From Paenibacillus athensensis (GTDB lineage: Bacteria > Bacillota > Bacilli > Paenibacillales > NBRC-103111): 64,000 nucleotides of DNA. The position numbers were made by a program, and so were the translations under genes. The stretch covers positions 186,001 through 250,000 of the forward strand of contig NZ_MYFO02000008.1 in NCBI RefSeq assembly GCF_004514475.2, read 5' to 3'. Below the pieces are notes generated by a model. The model ran no database searches. It had not been told where the DNA came from and worked only from the letters and a program-made list of their open reading frames with translations. How positions within the stretch are numbered: position 1 is the first letter of the stretch; the number at the start of each line of letters is the position of its first letter. Below are positions 43,029 to 50,928 of this stretch, piece after piece.

Positions 43029-44060
43029 CTAGCGCTTGCGGACTTGCTCCAGCGACCATTTTCGAGTGATCTCGGCTTCGTCCAGCTCCAGCCCGATCAG
43101 CACCAGATAAGGCTCGCCCGTATATGGGGCCGGTTCCCACGTAAACCGCTTGCCTGCAAATTGCATCAGGGCCAATCGCGGCTCGCCGGGCAGCGGGATA
43201 TAGCCCTTGGCCCGCAGCAGGTTGGGGCTGCAGGTTCTGACGAACTTCTCCAACTGCGCTTTGGAGACGGCTTCGTTGATCGGTAGGCTGACGGTGCCGA
43301 GGCGGGAAAACGAGCGGGTCGGCGCCGGGACGTCTCCATCCGCTGCCGGACGGGGGCGCGTTGGAGCAGCACTGCGCACGCTCGTCTGCGCCACAAAGCC
43401 GGGCTTGCCGGCTACCGATTGACGTACGCCCGGAGCCGACGGCGTCAGGACGGCGAATAACGCATCCAGATCGATTCGGCTGTGCGTGGTGCAGGTGATC
43501 GGCGCTTGCGGATTGCGGGCGCGGATCGCTTTTTCGATTTTGGCGAGCTGCTGCTGTGACACGAGATCGATTTTGTTGACGATTAGCGAATCGGCCACCT
43601 CGATTTGTCGGCGGAGTGTGTGAACCAGGCTGCGGTCGGAGGCGAAAATGCTGTTGTACTCCAACACGTGCTCGGCGTCCAATACGGTGACGATGCGGCG
43701 CAGGACGACGCGCCGCAGCATGCGCGGCTCCGTCAGTGCGTCGGCGATTTCCTCGGGGTTGGCCACGCCTGTAAGTTCAATGAACAGGACGTCGGGCTCT
43801 GTATCAAGCAGCGTCTCGACAGAGGCGGCGATTTCGCTTTTGCGGTCGCAGCAGATGCAGCCGTCGAGCAGCTTGGCCAGTGGCAGGGCGCTGGCGTCTC
43901 CACTGAGCAGATGACCGTCGACGTCAAGACGGCCGAGCTCGTTCATAAGTACCGCGGGCCGCAACCCGCGTTCTCTGGCGGACTGGACGAGCTGCAGCAG
44001 CAGCGTGGTTTTGCCGCTGCCGAGAAAACCGCTGACAATCAGGGCGGGAATTCGCTTCAT
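43029..44060 (-). CDS. CobW/ZNG1-type GTP-dependent zinc metallochaperone
   Basis: A 343-residue GTPase. The P-loop G-F-L-G-S-G-K-T-T is near residues 11-19, the metal-binding C-I-C-C motif in D-G-C-I-C-C near 66-71, the G3 region I-E-L-T-G-V-A-N-P near 96-104, and the guanine motif N-K-I-D near 161-164. The C-terminal CobW_C domain is at about 248-340. ZNG1-type proteins carry zinc to client enzymes when zinc is short. A palindrome matching the core of the Bacillus Zur box lies 27 bp upstream, and the neighbours are also zinc-starvation genes. Metal specificity is inferred from that context. A ~50-residue Ala/Pro/Arg-rich linker (about 205-250) separates the two domains. Confidence 0.9.
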   Translation of the reverse strand: MKRIPALIVSGFLGSGKTTLLLQLVQSARERGLRPAVLMNELGRLDVDGHLLSGDASALPLAKLLDGCICCDRKSEIAASVETLLDTEPDVLFIELTGVANPEEIADALTEPRMLRRVVLRRIVTVLDAEHVLEYNSIFASDRSLVHTLRRQIEVADSLIVNKIDLVSQQQLAKIEKAIRARNPQAPITCTTHSRIDLDALFAVLTPSAPGVRQSVAGKPGFVAQTSVRSAAPTRPRPAADGDVPAPTRSFSRLGTVSLPINEAVSKAQLEKFVRTCSPNLLRAKGYIPLPGEPRLALMQFAGKRFTWEPAPYTGEPYLVLIGLELDEAEITRKWSLEQVRKR

Positions 44061-44086
44061 GATTCATTCTCCTTTATGTGATTAAT

Positions 44087-44099
44087 AGTAATAATTACT
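44087..44099. promoter_or_regulatory. Zur box at the cobW gene
   Basis: AGTAATAATTACT is a perfect 13-bp palindrome with the GTAAT-N-ATTAC core of the Bacillus Zur box. It sits 27 bp upstream of the minus-strand cobW start. Confidence 0.7.
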
Positions 44100-44231
44100 T
44101 CTTGGGAATAGCTTATCACAACGGAGCGGTGAGATGCGAATTGTGCGACAATGAGGCGGCAGGCTGAGAGCAATCAGCAGCAAGAGCAAGTCCTGGCGAC
44201 TGAAGCTGCTTGTATATAAAAGAAGAGGATT

Positions 44232-44274
44232 AAATGTAATGATTACTTTTTAAAAATCGTAATAATTACTATAT
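44232..44274. promoter_or_regulatory. Tandem Zur boxes ahead of the cobW remnant and rpmG
   Basis: Two copies of GTAAT-N-ATTAC (44236-44246 and 44259-44269), with centres 23 bp apart. The second, within AAATCGTAATAATTACT, matches the left half of the Bacillus consensus fully. They control the plus strand, where the first intact gene is rpmG. Confidence 0.75.
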
Positions 44275-44377
44275 TATAAAACATGTTATTGCGTTTTCTA
44301 CAGGAGGAATGAGCGATGCGCATCGCATTCTCCAGTGGCGAAAGCTTGCCGGAACGCCAGCAGGCGGCGCATGACGA

Positions 44378-44680
44378 GGACACGCGGGCCCGTCGATCCG
44401 CTTTGATCCGAACGGCTACTGGATTGCGGCGCTGCCGGAAAGCGAGCGGGCTGAGCAGCTTTTGGACAATCCCGAGCTGATCGCCAAATGGGACGCGCGG
44501 TTCGGCGACCGCATCAACCAGATTGTGCTGATCGGCATCGATCTGGAGCCGCAGGCGATTACTGCACAGTTGGATGCCTGCCTGCTCACCGACGAGGAGC
44601 TGGAACGGGAGCACGAGTGGAGCGGCTACGCCGATGCGCTGCCGAACGCCGAGCCGCAGCAGGTGGAGCTGCGTATGTAG
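44378..44680 (+). pseudogene. C-terminal remnant of a second CobW-family gene
   Basis: This frame encodes the end of a YciC/ZNG1-like protein: A-G-P-S-I-R-F-D-P-N-G-Y-W-I-A-A-L-P, then R-I-N-Q-I-V-L-I-G-I-D, then A-C-L-L-T-D-E-E-L. These are hallmarks of the CobW C-terminal domain. A stop (TGA at 44372) lies directly upstream in frame, and no GTPase domain is present in the ~130 bp back to the Zur boxes. A short unrelated frame from ATG 44316 runs across the junction. So about 70-75% of the gene has been lost while its Zur-type promoter region remained. It is not related in close sequence to the intact cobW copy on the other strand. Confidence 0.8.
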
Positions 44681-44806
44681 ATGAGTGGCGCTGCTAGGCC
44701 GCGTCGCGATGCGGATGGCATGGATAGAGACAAGCAGACAAAATGAAGCTGAGATGGGCAGAAGCCTGCGGAAACGCAAGATTTGGCCCGAAAAGGAGGG
44801 AGCGCC

Positions 44807-44956
44807 ATGCGCGTGATTGTCACATTGGCCTGCACGGAATGTGGAGACCGTAACTATACGACGACGAAAAACAAACGCAACACGCCCGGACGTCTGGAGC
44901 TGCGCAAGTTTTGCCCGCGGCTGAACACATATACGCTGCACCGGGAAACGAGATAA
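44807..44956 (+). CDS. rpmG: Ribosomal protein L33, alternative (zinc-sparing) form
   Basis: A 49-residue protein, from ATG 44807 (AAGGAGGG upstream) to TAA 44956. The sequence is clearly L33: [30 protein letters not shown] and the ending Y-T-L-H-R-E-T-R. The zinc form has two C-x-x-C pairs. Here the first pair is kept (Cys9, Cys12), but the second has only Cys36, with leucine in place of the last cysteine. Loss of zinc ligands is the mark of the substitute L33 that Bacillus makes under Zur control when zinc is scarce. The tandem Zur boxes 540 bp upstream fit this; the defective cobW remnant lies between. Confidence 0.9.
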   Translation: MRVIVTLACTECGDRNYTTTKNKRNTPGRLELRKFCPRLNTYTLHRETR

Positions 44957-44980
44957 CCATCGGCAGCAAGCGGAAACGAC

Positions 44981-45024
44981 AAAGCCTTCAAGAACCGCAA
45001 TGGCGGCAAGCTTGAAGGCTTTTG
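44981..45024. terminator. Terminator between rpmG and the convergent permease unit
   Basis: AAAGCCTTCAAG (44981-44992) and CTTGAAGGCTTT (45011-45022) pair perfectly over 12 bp. It follows rpmG by 24 bp and lies about 95 bp beyond the end of the minus-strand operon. Confidence 0.8.
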
Positions 45025-45118
45025 GCTGTCGGTAAGGCGTCGCTTTTCGCGTCGTCGCGCAGGACGCTTGGGGGCTACATGCACGCCGTACGGCGGCTCA
45101 CGGTGCCTCGACTTCGGG

Positions 45119-46336
45119 TTACTTGGCCAATTCGGGCAGCGGATCGAAGTTCGGATAGACGTAAGGCGTTTTGGGCGCGGTTATTTTTTCGATTTTGTCA
45201 GCTTTGATTTTGAAAATATCGTTGCCGTCATAGCTGCCTTTGGCGATTTTGCCGGTCACTTTGATCCACGTATCCTTGGCGAAGGCGCTTGCGCCCGGAA
45301 ACTCGGTCAGCACGCCGTATGGCGAAGCGTCGGCCGAGCAGCAGGAGACAGCGAACCGTCCGACAATCAATTGGTCGGCCTTCAGACCCTCCTCGCGATA
45401 CACGAACCCGCTCAGCTCGATCGTCTTGCCGTAAAAATTTTCCTGGAACAAGCTCACAGTAGAGAGGATTTCCATAAAAATTTCCGGCTTGACGCTAATC
45501 AGCGGCTTGCGGTAAAGGATCATGCCCATCTTGGCAAAATCCTCTGAATATTCGTCCGGCGACTTGAACATTTGCTGGAGCTGCGCATCGGTAACAGCGC
45601 CGCCCGCTGCGTTGGCCGCTCCTGCAGCGGCGTTGCCGGCTTGGGGAGCGCCGGTCGCTGCTCCGGCCGCGCCGCTGCTGCTGCCCGCTTGAGGGCCGCC
45701 GGCTGCCGCCCCGTTGCTGCTGCCGGTTTGAGAGCTGCTTGCTGCGCCCGCCGCTCCGCTTGTGCCGCCTGCGGCTGCGCCACTCTGCGCCGCCGAGCCG
45801 GCGTTTGCGCTGCCTGCGTCCCCGGCGGCCTTGCCGCTTGCGCCATTCGCCGCTCCGGCTGCTGCGCCGTTGGCGGGCGCGCTGCTGCTCACGCCTTGGC
45901 CGCCTGCCGCTGCCGGGGCCGGGCTTGCTGCGGCCAACTGGCGGGAAATGCTTTTAGCCGCGGTTTGCGGCGCGAGATTCATGCCTTTTTTATCGGCCAA
46001 CGAACTGCTCATCACCGTGTTGGGCAGCAAAAAGCCGAGCAGCAGCGGCAGCGCAAACAATCCGTAAGCCACGCCCGAGGCGATGGGCGATTTGGCCCGC
46101 GGCTGCTCGCATCCGCAGTCAACCGGCTTGCCCCACAGCGCATGGATCCCGGCGTAGACCTGATACACGGCAATGACGTACAAAACGACGCTTGAATACT
46201 TCACATATATTTGCATCCGTGGCGCGATGTAATAAACCAAACTGTCGGTGCGAGTCAAATAAACGATAAACATGGCAAAACCGAACAAAATCGCGGCACG
46301 AATAAACGGGTGCCAAGCAAAGGTTCGCGGTTTCAT
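45119..46336 (-). CDS. TIGR03943/YcgQ-like membrane protein with a long Ala/Gly linker
   Basis: A 405-residue protein. The first ~115 residues contain about four hydrophobic helices and a cytoplasmic-looking G-K-P-V-D-C-G-C motif. Residues about 130-247 are almost only Ala, Gly and Ser, with scattered Gln and Asn. The C-terminal ~150 residues form the conserved TIGR03943 domain: Y-G-K-T-I-E-L-S-G-F-V-Y-R-E, then V-G-R-F-A-V-S-C-C-S-A-D-A-S-P-Y-G-V, then W-I-K-V-T-G. This family is found beside UPF0718 permeases, here the gene 13 bp upstream, and is treated as their partner subunit. The paired cysteines may bind metal. A zinc-related role is inferred from the locus. The linker length is unusual for the family. 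Confidence 0.86.
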   Translation of the reverse strand: MKPRTFAWHPFIRAAILFGFAMFIVYLTRTDSLVYYIAPRMQIYVKYSSVVLYVIAVYQVYAGIHALWGKPVDCGCEQPRAKSPIASGVAYGLFALPLLLGFLLPNTVMSSSLADKKGMNLAPQTAAKSISRQLAAASPAPAAAGGQGVSSSAPANGAAAGAANGASGKAAGDAGSANAGSAAQSGAAAGGTSGAAGAASSSQTGSSNGAAAGGPQAGSSSGAAGAATGAPQAGNAAAGAANAAGGAVTDAQLQQMFKSPDEYSEDFAKMGMILYRKPLISVKPEIFMEILSTVSLFQENFYGKTIELSGFVYREEGLKADQLIVGRFAVSCCSADASPYGVLTEFPGASAFAKDTWIKVTGKIAKGSYDGNDIFKIKADKIEKITAPKTPYVYPNFDPLPELAK

Positions 46337-46349
46337 GGCAGCCTCCTTT

Positions 46350-47357
46350 TTAGCGAATCAACTGGAAATGCTCCAGCAGCAAGGCGCCGGCCGGCACGCT
46401 GACGGCAATCAGCAGCGCGAGCAGCAGCACAAAGCGGGTTTTGAACACGGACAACAGCATTAGCGTGCTCTTCATATCCAGCATCGGACCAAAGACGAGA
46501 AACGTCAGCAGCGAGCCCTTGGTGAACAGGCCGGTGAACGACGAAGCGACGAAAGCGTCCGATGTTGAGCACAGCGACAGCACATAGGCAAAGCCCATCA
46601 TGAACAGGTGCGACAGCAAGCCGCTTTGCCCGACAGCGACCAGGCTTTCCCGCGCGACGAACGTCTGCATCAGCGCCGCCAGCAGCGCGCCGGCAATCAA
46701 ATATTTGCCCATTTCAAAAAATTCCTCGGCCGCATGCGTGAACATCGCTGCCAGCTTCCCGCCGCTGTGCGAATGCGCCTCGGCGCCTTCTCCCGTCAAG
46801 CCGGCGGCCGAATGCCGCAGCGGATTGCGCCGCACGGTCCGGTACACGAGCAAGCCGACGACGGCGGCAACGGCAAAGGCCAGTCCCATACGCGCATAAG
46901 CAATGGCCGGGTCGGAGCGGAACGCCATATAGGTGGCAGCATACACGACAGGATTGATGATCGGGCCGGTCAATATAAACACAACGGCCGCGTAGACGGG
47001 CATCCCTTTTTGAATCAGCCGCCGTACCACGGGAATCATGCCGCATTCGCAGACAGGAAAAATAATGCCGATGACGCAAGCCACGACAATGCCGAGCAGC
47101 GGATTACGGGGAATGAGCCGGCGAATCCAGGCTTCGGGCACGAAGACCTGCAGCAAAGCGGACAACACGACGCCGAGCAAAATAAACGGCAACGCCTCCA
47201 GCACAATGCTGATGAACATCGTTTTAAACGATTGCAGGCTGCCGCTGCTGCCGATTGAGCCGAGGGGCGTCCGTTTTTGCACAATCGCGTACAACAGACC
47301 AAGCACGGCCACCAGCAGCGTCAGGTTGCGGCTCCAGCGAAATATCGGTAACGTCAT
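46350..47357 (-). CDS. UPF0718/DUF318 (YcgR-like) permease
   Basis: A 335-residue integral membrane protein with about eight helices. The family motif P-V-C-E-C-G-M-I-P-V-V-R-R-L follows a helix near residue 100, and a second G-P-x-x-D-M-K-S-T-L-M-L motif is near 295. The cytoplasmic loop between the halves is His/Gly-rich (G-A-E-A-H-S-H-S-G-G), which could bind a metal. It is the first gene of a two-gene unit with the TIGR03943 protein. The family is called a permease, but its substrate is not settled. Neighbouring Zur-controlled genes make a link to zinc plausible. Confidence 0.87.
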   Translation of the reverse strand: MTLPIFRWSRNLTLLVAVLGLLYAIVQKRTPLGSIGSSGSLQSFKTMFISIVLEALPFILLGVVLSALLQVFVPEAWIRRLIPRNPLLGIVVACVIGIIFPVCECGMIPVVRRLIQKGMPVYAAVVFILTGPIINPVVYAATYMAFRSDPAIAYARMGLAFAVAAVVGLLVYRTVRRNPLRHSAAGLTGEGAEAHSHSGGKLAAMFTHAAEEFFEMGKYLIAGALLAALMQTFVARESLVAVGQSGLLSHLFMMGFAYVLSLCSTSDAFVASSFTGLFTKGSLLTFLVFGPMLDMKSTLMLLSVFKTRFVLLLALLIAVSVPAGALLLEHFQLIR

Positions 47358-47372
47358 CTGTTCCGCTCCTTA

Positions 47373-47396
47373 ATAATAATTTTTACTAATTATTAT
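47373..47396 (-). promoter_or_regulatory. Inverted repeat at the permease promoter
   Basis: ATAATAATT (47373-47381) and AATTATTAT (47388-47396) are perfect 9-bp arms with a 6-bp spacer, 15 bp upstream of the permease start. It is AT-rich like a Zur box but lacks the exact GTAAT-N-ATTAC core, so the regulator is uncertain. Confidence 0.5.
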
Positions 47397-47442
47397 AGCG
47401 TATGCAGGAGCCCGCGTATATAGGACAACTTATGCGCTTCAT

Positions 47443-47634
47443 TTACTTTGAAACAAACGTATACATCAGCCGGTTGTAGTACGTATCACCGATTTTGATA
47501 AACGTTGCATTATAGGAAACAATCAGCCCGGATCCGATCTCCGTTTCCTCCAAATAAATCAATACCGGAACGGACGCCTCCAGGTGGTGCTGAAAGTGGG
47601 CATCGCGATATAAAAATGGTTTATTGGTATACAA
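47443..47634 (-). CDS. Small hypothetical protein
   Basis: A 63-residue soluble protein. GGGAGG lies 11 bases before TTG 47634; a GTG at 47646 falls inside that site. The sequence (K-P-F-L-Y-R-D-A-H-F, E-A-S-V-P-V-L-I-Y, E-T-E-I-G-S-G-L-I-V-S-Y-N) looks like a small beta-barrel and has the composition of a real protein. It faces away from the tad locus and ends about 85 bp from the permease gene. No function is suggested. Confidence 0.6.
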   Translation of the reverse strand: MYTNKPFLYRDAHFQHHLEASVPVLIYLEETEIGSGLIVSYNATFIKIGDTYYNRLMYTFVSK

Positions 47635-47646
47635 ATTTCCGTGCAC

Positions 47647-47947
47647 CTCCCAAGAAAATTTTCTTTAAAGATATTACCATATAAATTAAATTTTACCATT
47701 CATAATTTTGTTTTGCTTTTATTCGACAATTTCGGAAGAGGCAGCTACTCTTATCACAAAATAAAGGGGTCTACTAGTTCCGTAGAACTATTGAATGCTT
47801 TCAACTGCAAACAGATTCCCAGTAAGGAATCATAATGAGTGGAATAGAAAGAGCGAGTAATTCTAAGAATCTGTGTGAAAAGGTCCTGAAAAGCGTTCAT
47901 TCAACAAGATTAACGAAAATTTTGAGAGAATCTACAAAAATAGACTC
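47647..47947. other. AT-rich non-coding stretch before the tad locus
   Basis: Base composition is far richer in A+T than the surroundings. A 64-codon frame (47641-47835) has no convincing start site and odd composition, so it is not called as a gene. No repeat or terminator stands out. Confidence 0.5.
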
Positions 47948-47976
47948 TTTCCAATTTATTTTGCGGCTATTATAAT
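47948..47976 (+). promoter_or_regulatory. Probable promoter of the tad operon
   Basis: TTTCCA (47948-47953), a 17-bp spacer and TATAAT (47971-47976). It lies 91 bp before the first tad-locus gene. Confidence 0.55.
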
Positions 47977-48066
47977 GAATTCATCTCATCTTTTGTCAAT
48001 AGACCAAACGGATGGGGAATCCCTCCGAATTTTGCGGCTAAAGTCATACACGAAGGAGAGAATGAT

Positions 48067-49692
48067 TTGGAGCGCAAAGCTGATCTAAGACAGGGGACGA
48101 TTCTTGGACAGAGATACTCTGTCATATCCATTTTGGGACAAGGCGGTATGGGAAGCGTCTATTTGGTCGAAGATCTCAAACTGCGGGGAAAGCTGTGGGC
48201 CGCCAAGCAAACGTACCACCAGGCGGGCGACTATCAGCAGTTTATCGATGAAGCGGAGATGCTCATCAAGCTTGATCACCCGAACATTCCCGGGATTGCC
48301 GACTATTTTCCGCCCGATGAAGACGGCGCAAGCTACCTGATTATGGAATACATTAAAGGACGAACGTTGGCTGAGCTTTTTGTTAGCGCTGGACGCCAGG
48401 TGCCGGATGAAGACGTCGTTCATTATGCAAGGCAAATTTGTGATTTATTTGAGTATCTGCATGCGTTTGAGCCAGACCCGATCATCTATCGCGACTTAAA
48501 GCCGTCCAACATCATGATTGATGAACAGCGTAATGTGAAGCTGATTGATTTTGGCATTGCGAGGACGTTTACGTTCGGACAAGAAGCCGATACCGTGCAG
48601 ATCGGGACGGTAGGTTTCGCCGCTCCCGAGCAGTACGAGAATAAACAAACCGACCATCGCACCGATTTATACACGCTTGGCGCCGTTATGTACTTTCTGC
48701 TCAGCGGCGGAAGCTACTGGTATACGTCTAGGGTTCCTGTCAGTCATATTCGACAGGATCTGCCGGATGAGCTTGTGTATGTGATCCACAAGCTGCTGGC
48801 GGACGATCCGGAAGATCGCTTCCAGCGGGCGGCTGATGTAAAGCTACTGTTAACGCAAAAGGAAGAGAAACCACCTCCCGCCGAAGCGAGTGCACAAACA
48901 ACGGCCAGACTGATGCAGCGGAAACTGGTAGTAGTTGGAGGTTTGTATGAAGGGGTCGGGACTACCTTCGTTACACTGGCGCTTTCCGGCTTGCTGCAGC
49001 GGTATCATGTTCCGCATGTGGTTGTAGAATATCCGCGGAATCAGCCCGAATATTACTATCTGCTGCGTGGAGATGTGAGCATGCCCGAGCAATATAGGTT
49101 TCCGGCTGACGATATTATGAATCAGGAGCGCCGGAGTGGTCCTGTCTGGCAAGATGGCGTCGTGCAGTGGGCTCCAATAAACCCGAACAAGCTTTACGAA
49201 GACTGGAACAGCGAGCATATGTACCAACTGCTTTTTGCTCTCAAGCAGCCGATAGTTTTGATTGATGCCGGTTGTTCTTGGGAAGATCCGACGATTCGCA
49301 AGCTTTGTGACAGCGTTGACGATATTGTACTCGTAGCGGATAGCCTGCCGTCAAAATTCAATCGTCCACTTTCGCAAGAACGCTTCAAGCGTCTGATCGA
49401 TTTGAAGCGGACAGGCAAATCGATCAGCATTGTCGGCAATAAGGATATCAAGCGGCATGGGCGCGGCGAGTGGATTCGTTCCCTGCCGTTCGAGCCGGTT
49501 GCTTGCGTGCCTTATATTCCTTATGAAGAAATAATCGGTATTGTGTGGAAGGGCAAGCAACCTCATGAAGAAGAAGACGTTATGGCCCGAATAGCTCCTG
49601 AATTGCTACAACTGGCCCTGCTGATTGTACCGGATTTATTGCAGAGCCCTCGGCGCAAAAAAAGCTTCTGGCGAAATTTTTTTCAACGATAG
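48067..49692 (+). CDS. Hanks-type Ser/Thr kinase fused to a MinD/ParA-like ATPase
   Basis: A 541-residue protein starting at TTG 48067 after AAGGAGAG. Residues about 15-270 are a complete kinase: G-Q-G-G-M-G-S-V glycine loop, A-A-K lysine near 47, Y-R-D-L-K-P-S-N catalytic loop near 140, D-F-G near 160 and A-P-E near 181. The usual HRD histidine is tyrosine. After a short linker, residues about 285-515 form a P-loop domain starting V-V-V-G-G-L-Y-E-G-V-G-T-T-F, with a later L-I-D-A-G-C-S-W Walker-B-like strand, as in ParA/MinD/TadZ-like proteins. The P-loop lacks the standard K-T pair, so ATP hydrolysis there is doubtful. It opens the tad pilus operon and probably regulates or positions the machine. 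There is no membrane segment. Confidence 0.88.
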   Translation: MERKADLRQGTILGQRYSVISILGQGGMGSVYLVEDLKLRGKLWAAKQTYHQAGDYQQFIDEAEMLIKLDHPNIPGIADYFPPDEDGASYLIMEYIKGRTLAELFVSAGRQVPDEDVVHYARQICDLFEYLHAFEPDPIIYRDLKPSNIMIDEQRNVKLIDFGIARTFTFGQEADTVQIGTVGFAAPEQYENKQTDHRTDLYTLGAVMYFLLSGGSYWYTSRVPVSHIRQDLPDELVYVIHKLLADDPEDRFQRAADVKLLLTQKEEKPPPAEASAQTTARLMQRKLVVVGGLYEGVGTTFVTLALSGLLQRYHVPHVVVEYPRNQPEYYYLLRGDVSMPEQYRFPADDIMNQERRSGPVWQDGVVQWAPINPNKLYEDWNSEHMYQLLFALKQPIVLIDAGCSWEDPTIRKLCDSVDDIVLVADSLPSKFNRPLSQERFKRLIDLKRTGKSISIVGNKDIKRHGRGEWIRSLPFEPVACVPYIPYEEIIGIVWKGKQPHEEEDVMARIAPELLQLALLIVPDLLQSPRRKKSFWRNFFQR

Positions 49693-49704
49693 GGGAGAAC
49701 GAGA

Positions 49705-49794
49705 ATGGCTGACAAAAAGCAGCATCTTCGAATTGCGCTGATCATACTGGTTATGGCTGTCGTATTGATTGCAGGAGGCTTTACGAAATTGTAG
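49705..49794 (+). CDS. 29-residue single-span membrane peptide in the tad operon
   Basis: A tiny gene (ATG 49705, TAG 49792-49794) preceded by AGGGGAG. The peptide starts M-A-D-K-K-Q-H-L-R, then a hydrophobic helix of about 16 residues, and ends G-G-F-T-K-L. The charged N-terminus and single helix predict a membrane peptide with the N-terminus inside. It sits 12 bp after the kinase gene and 16 bp before tadZ, in the same direction. Its ribosome site, spacing and sensible composition argue that it is real. The role is unknown. Confidence 0.65.
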   Translation: MADKKQHLRIALIILVMAVVLIAGGFTKL

Positions 49795-49810
49795 AATACA
49801 GGGGTTTTTC

Positions 49811-50923
49811 ATGGAAAAATTAACGGTCATTGTCGCGGATTCAAGCCGCGAATATGTAGAAATGCTGCTGCGTTTCGTCAGAAATTCCGAGTTTGCAGGC
49901 TCCTTGTCCGTCAAGGCGTTTTCCGAAAAAACAGCGTTTTACGCTTATTTAGGCGCACACCCGGCACCGCATATCGTTCTGATGGAGCCTGTCTTCTTGT
50001 CAGAAGACGCACCGCCGATCGCTGCCGGCCTCGTCATTTTGCTTTTGCCCAGCCACTATGCCAAAGAGGAAGAGCAGCTACCGTCGCTGTTCAAATATCA
50101 GCCGTTGAATCAGTTGCTCGGCGCGATGAAAACGATGTATCTGGAGAAGCATTCGGTCGTCGTCGAGCGAATGAAAAGCAGCGGAAGCGCCAAATTCATT
50201 GCCTGTTATTCCATCGTCGGCAGCTGCGGCAAAACAACGGCGGCTATTAATCTGGGTCGTCAGCTCTCCCTGCAAGGGAACAAAGTGCTGTACGTGAATC
50301 TGGAGACGGTCAGCTCTTCTCCGGTCTGGTTCGGAACAATGGAGAATCAGGAAATGTCGGAAATCCTGTATTATGTGCAAACCAACCCGAAACAGGCTGC
50401 AGCCCGTATCGGACAATACGTGAAGAAAGACGCTTCAACCGGACTTGAGTATCTGGAGCCACTGACCCATTTGCAGGACATTCACGATATGCGCAAACCG
50501 GAGGTGACGGAGCTACTGGATACGATCAGCCAATCGTTCGCTTTTGATTACGTCATCGTTGACGTCGATGCCGGTTTTCAGGAGCGCACGCTGGCCATAT
50601 TGGCATACTGTCATGCTGTTTTGCTTTTGCTGCTTGACGACGTGCAGTGCGTCTACAAAAGTCTCGTCGGCCTCGCGGAGCTGCAGCGGTTCGATGAGCA
50701 AGGCCATGCTGATTTGCAGGCCAAAATGTTCGTTGTTGTCAATAAATATACAGGTACATTTGCTAATGTCGAACAAGCCGACGCGCTGAATGTTCAAGGA
50801 TTTTTACCGTATATTCCTTTATGGAAAAACGTCTCCCAAGGACAGCAGCTCGCCTCGTCCCCTGAGTTCAATCAACAGCTCGCATCCTTGGCATCACAAT
50901 TATTCGGACGGGAGCTGAGGTGA
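49811..50923 (+). CDS. tadZ: TadZ/CpaE-like pilus-localisation ATPase
   Basis: A 370-residue cytoplasmic protein. ATG 49811 follows AGGGG with 7-bp spacing. Residues about 1-110 are a receiver-like domain without the usual phospho-acceptor pattern (V-I-V-A-D-S-S-R-E-Y early, I-V-L-M-E-P-V-F in the middle). Residues about 128-365 are a MinD/ParA-type ATPase with a deviant P-loop, Y-S-I-V-G-S-C-G-K-T-T-A-A, and D-Y-V-I-V-D-V-D-A-G-F. CpaE/TadZ proteins place the pilus machine at a site in the cell. Position between the kinase fusion and tadA fits. Confidence 0.9.
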   Translation: MEKLTVIVADSSREYVEMLLRFVRNSEFAGSLSVKAFSEKTAFYAYLGAHPAPHIVLMEPVFLSEDAPPIAAGLVILLLPSHYAKEEEQLPSLFKYQPLNQLLGAMKTMYLEKHSVVVERMKSSGSAKFIACYSIVGSCGKTTAAINLGRQLSLQGNKVLYVNLETVSSSPVWFGTMENQEMSEILYYVQTNPKQAAARIGQYVKKDASTGLEYLEPLTHLQDIHDMRKPEVTELLDTISQSFAFDYVIVDVDAGFQERTLAILAYCHAVLLLLLDDVQCVYKSLVGLAELQRFDEQGHADLQAKMFVVVNKYTGTFANVEQADALNVQGFLPYIPLWKNVSQGQQLASSPEFNQQLASLASQLFGRELR

Positions 50924-50928
50924 AGCCG

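Noticed and set aside
44316-44497. Short plus-strand frame starting at the ATG after the Zur boxes
   Set aside because: It reads out of frame across the CobW remnant, and its product shows no likeness to any family.
47641-47835. 64-codon plus-strand frame in the AT-rich gap
   Set aside because: Its start overlaps the ribosome site of the minus-strand small gene, and the product has no family likeness.
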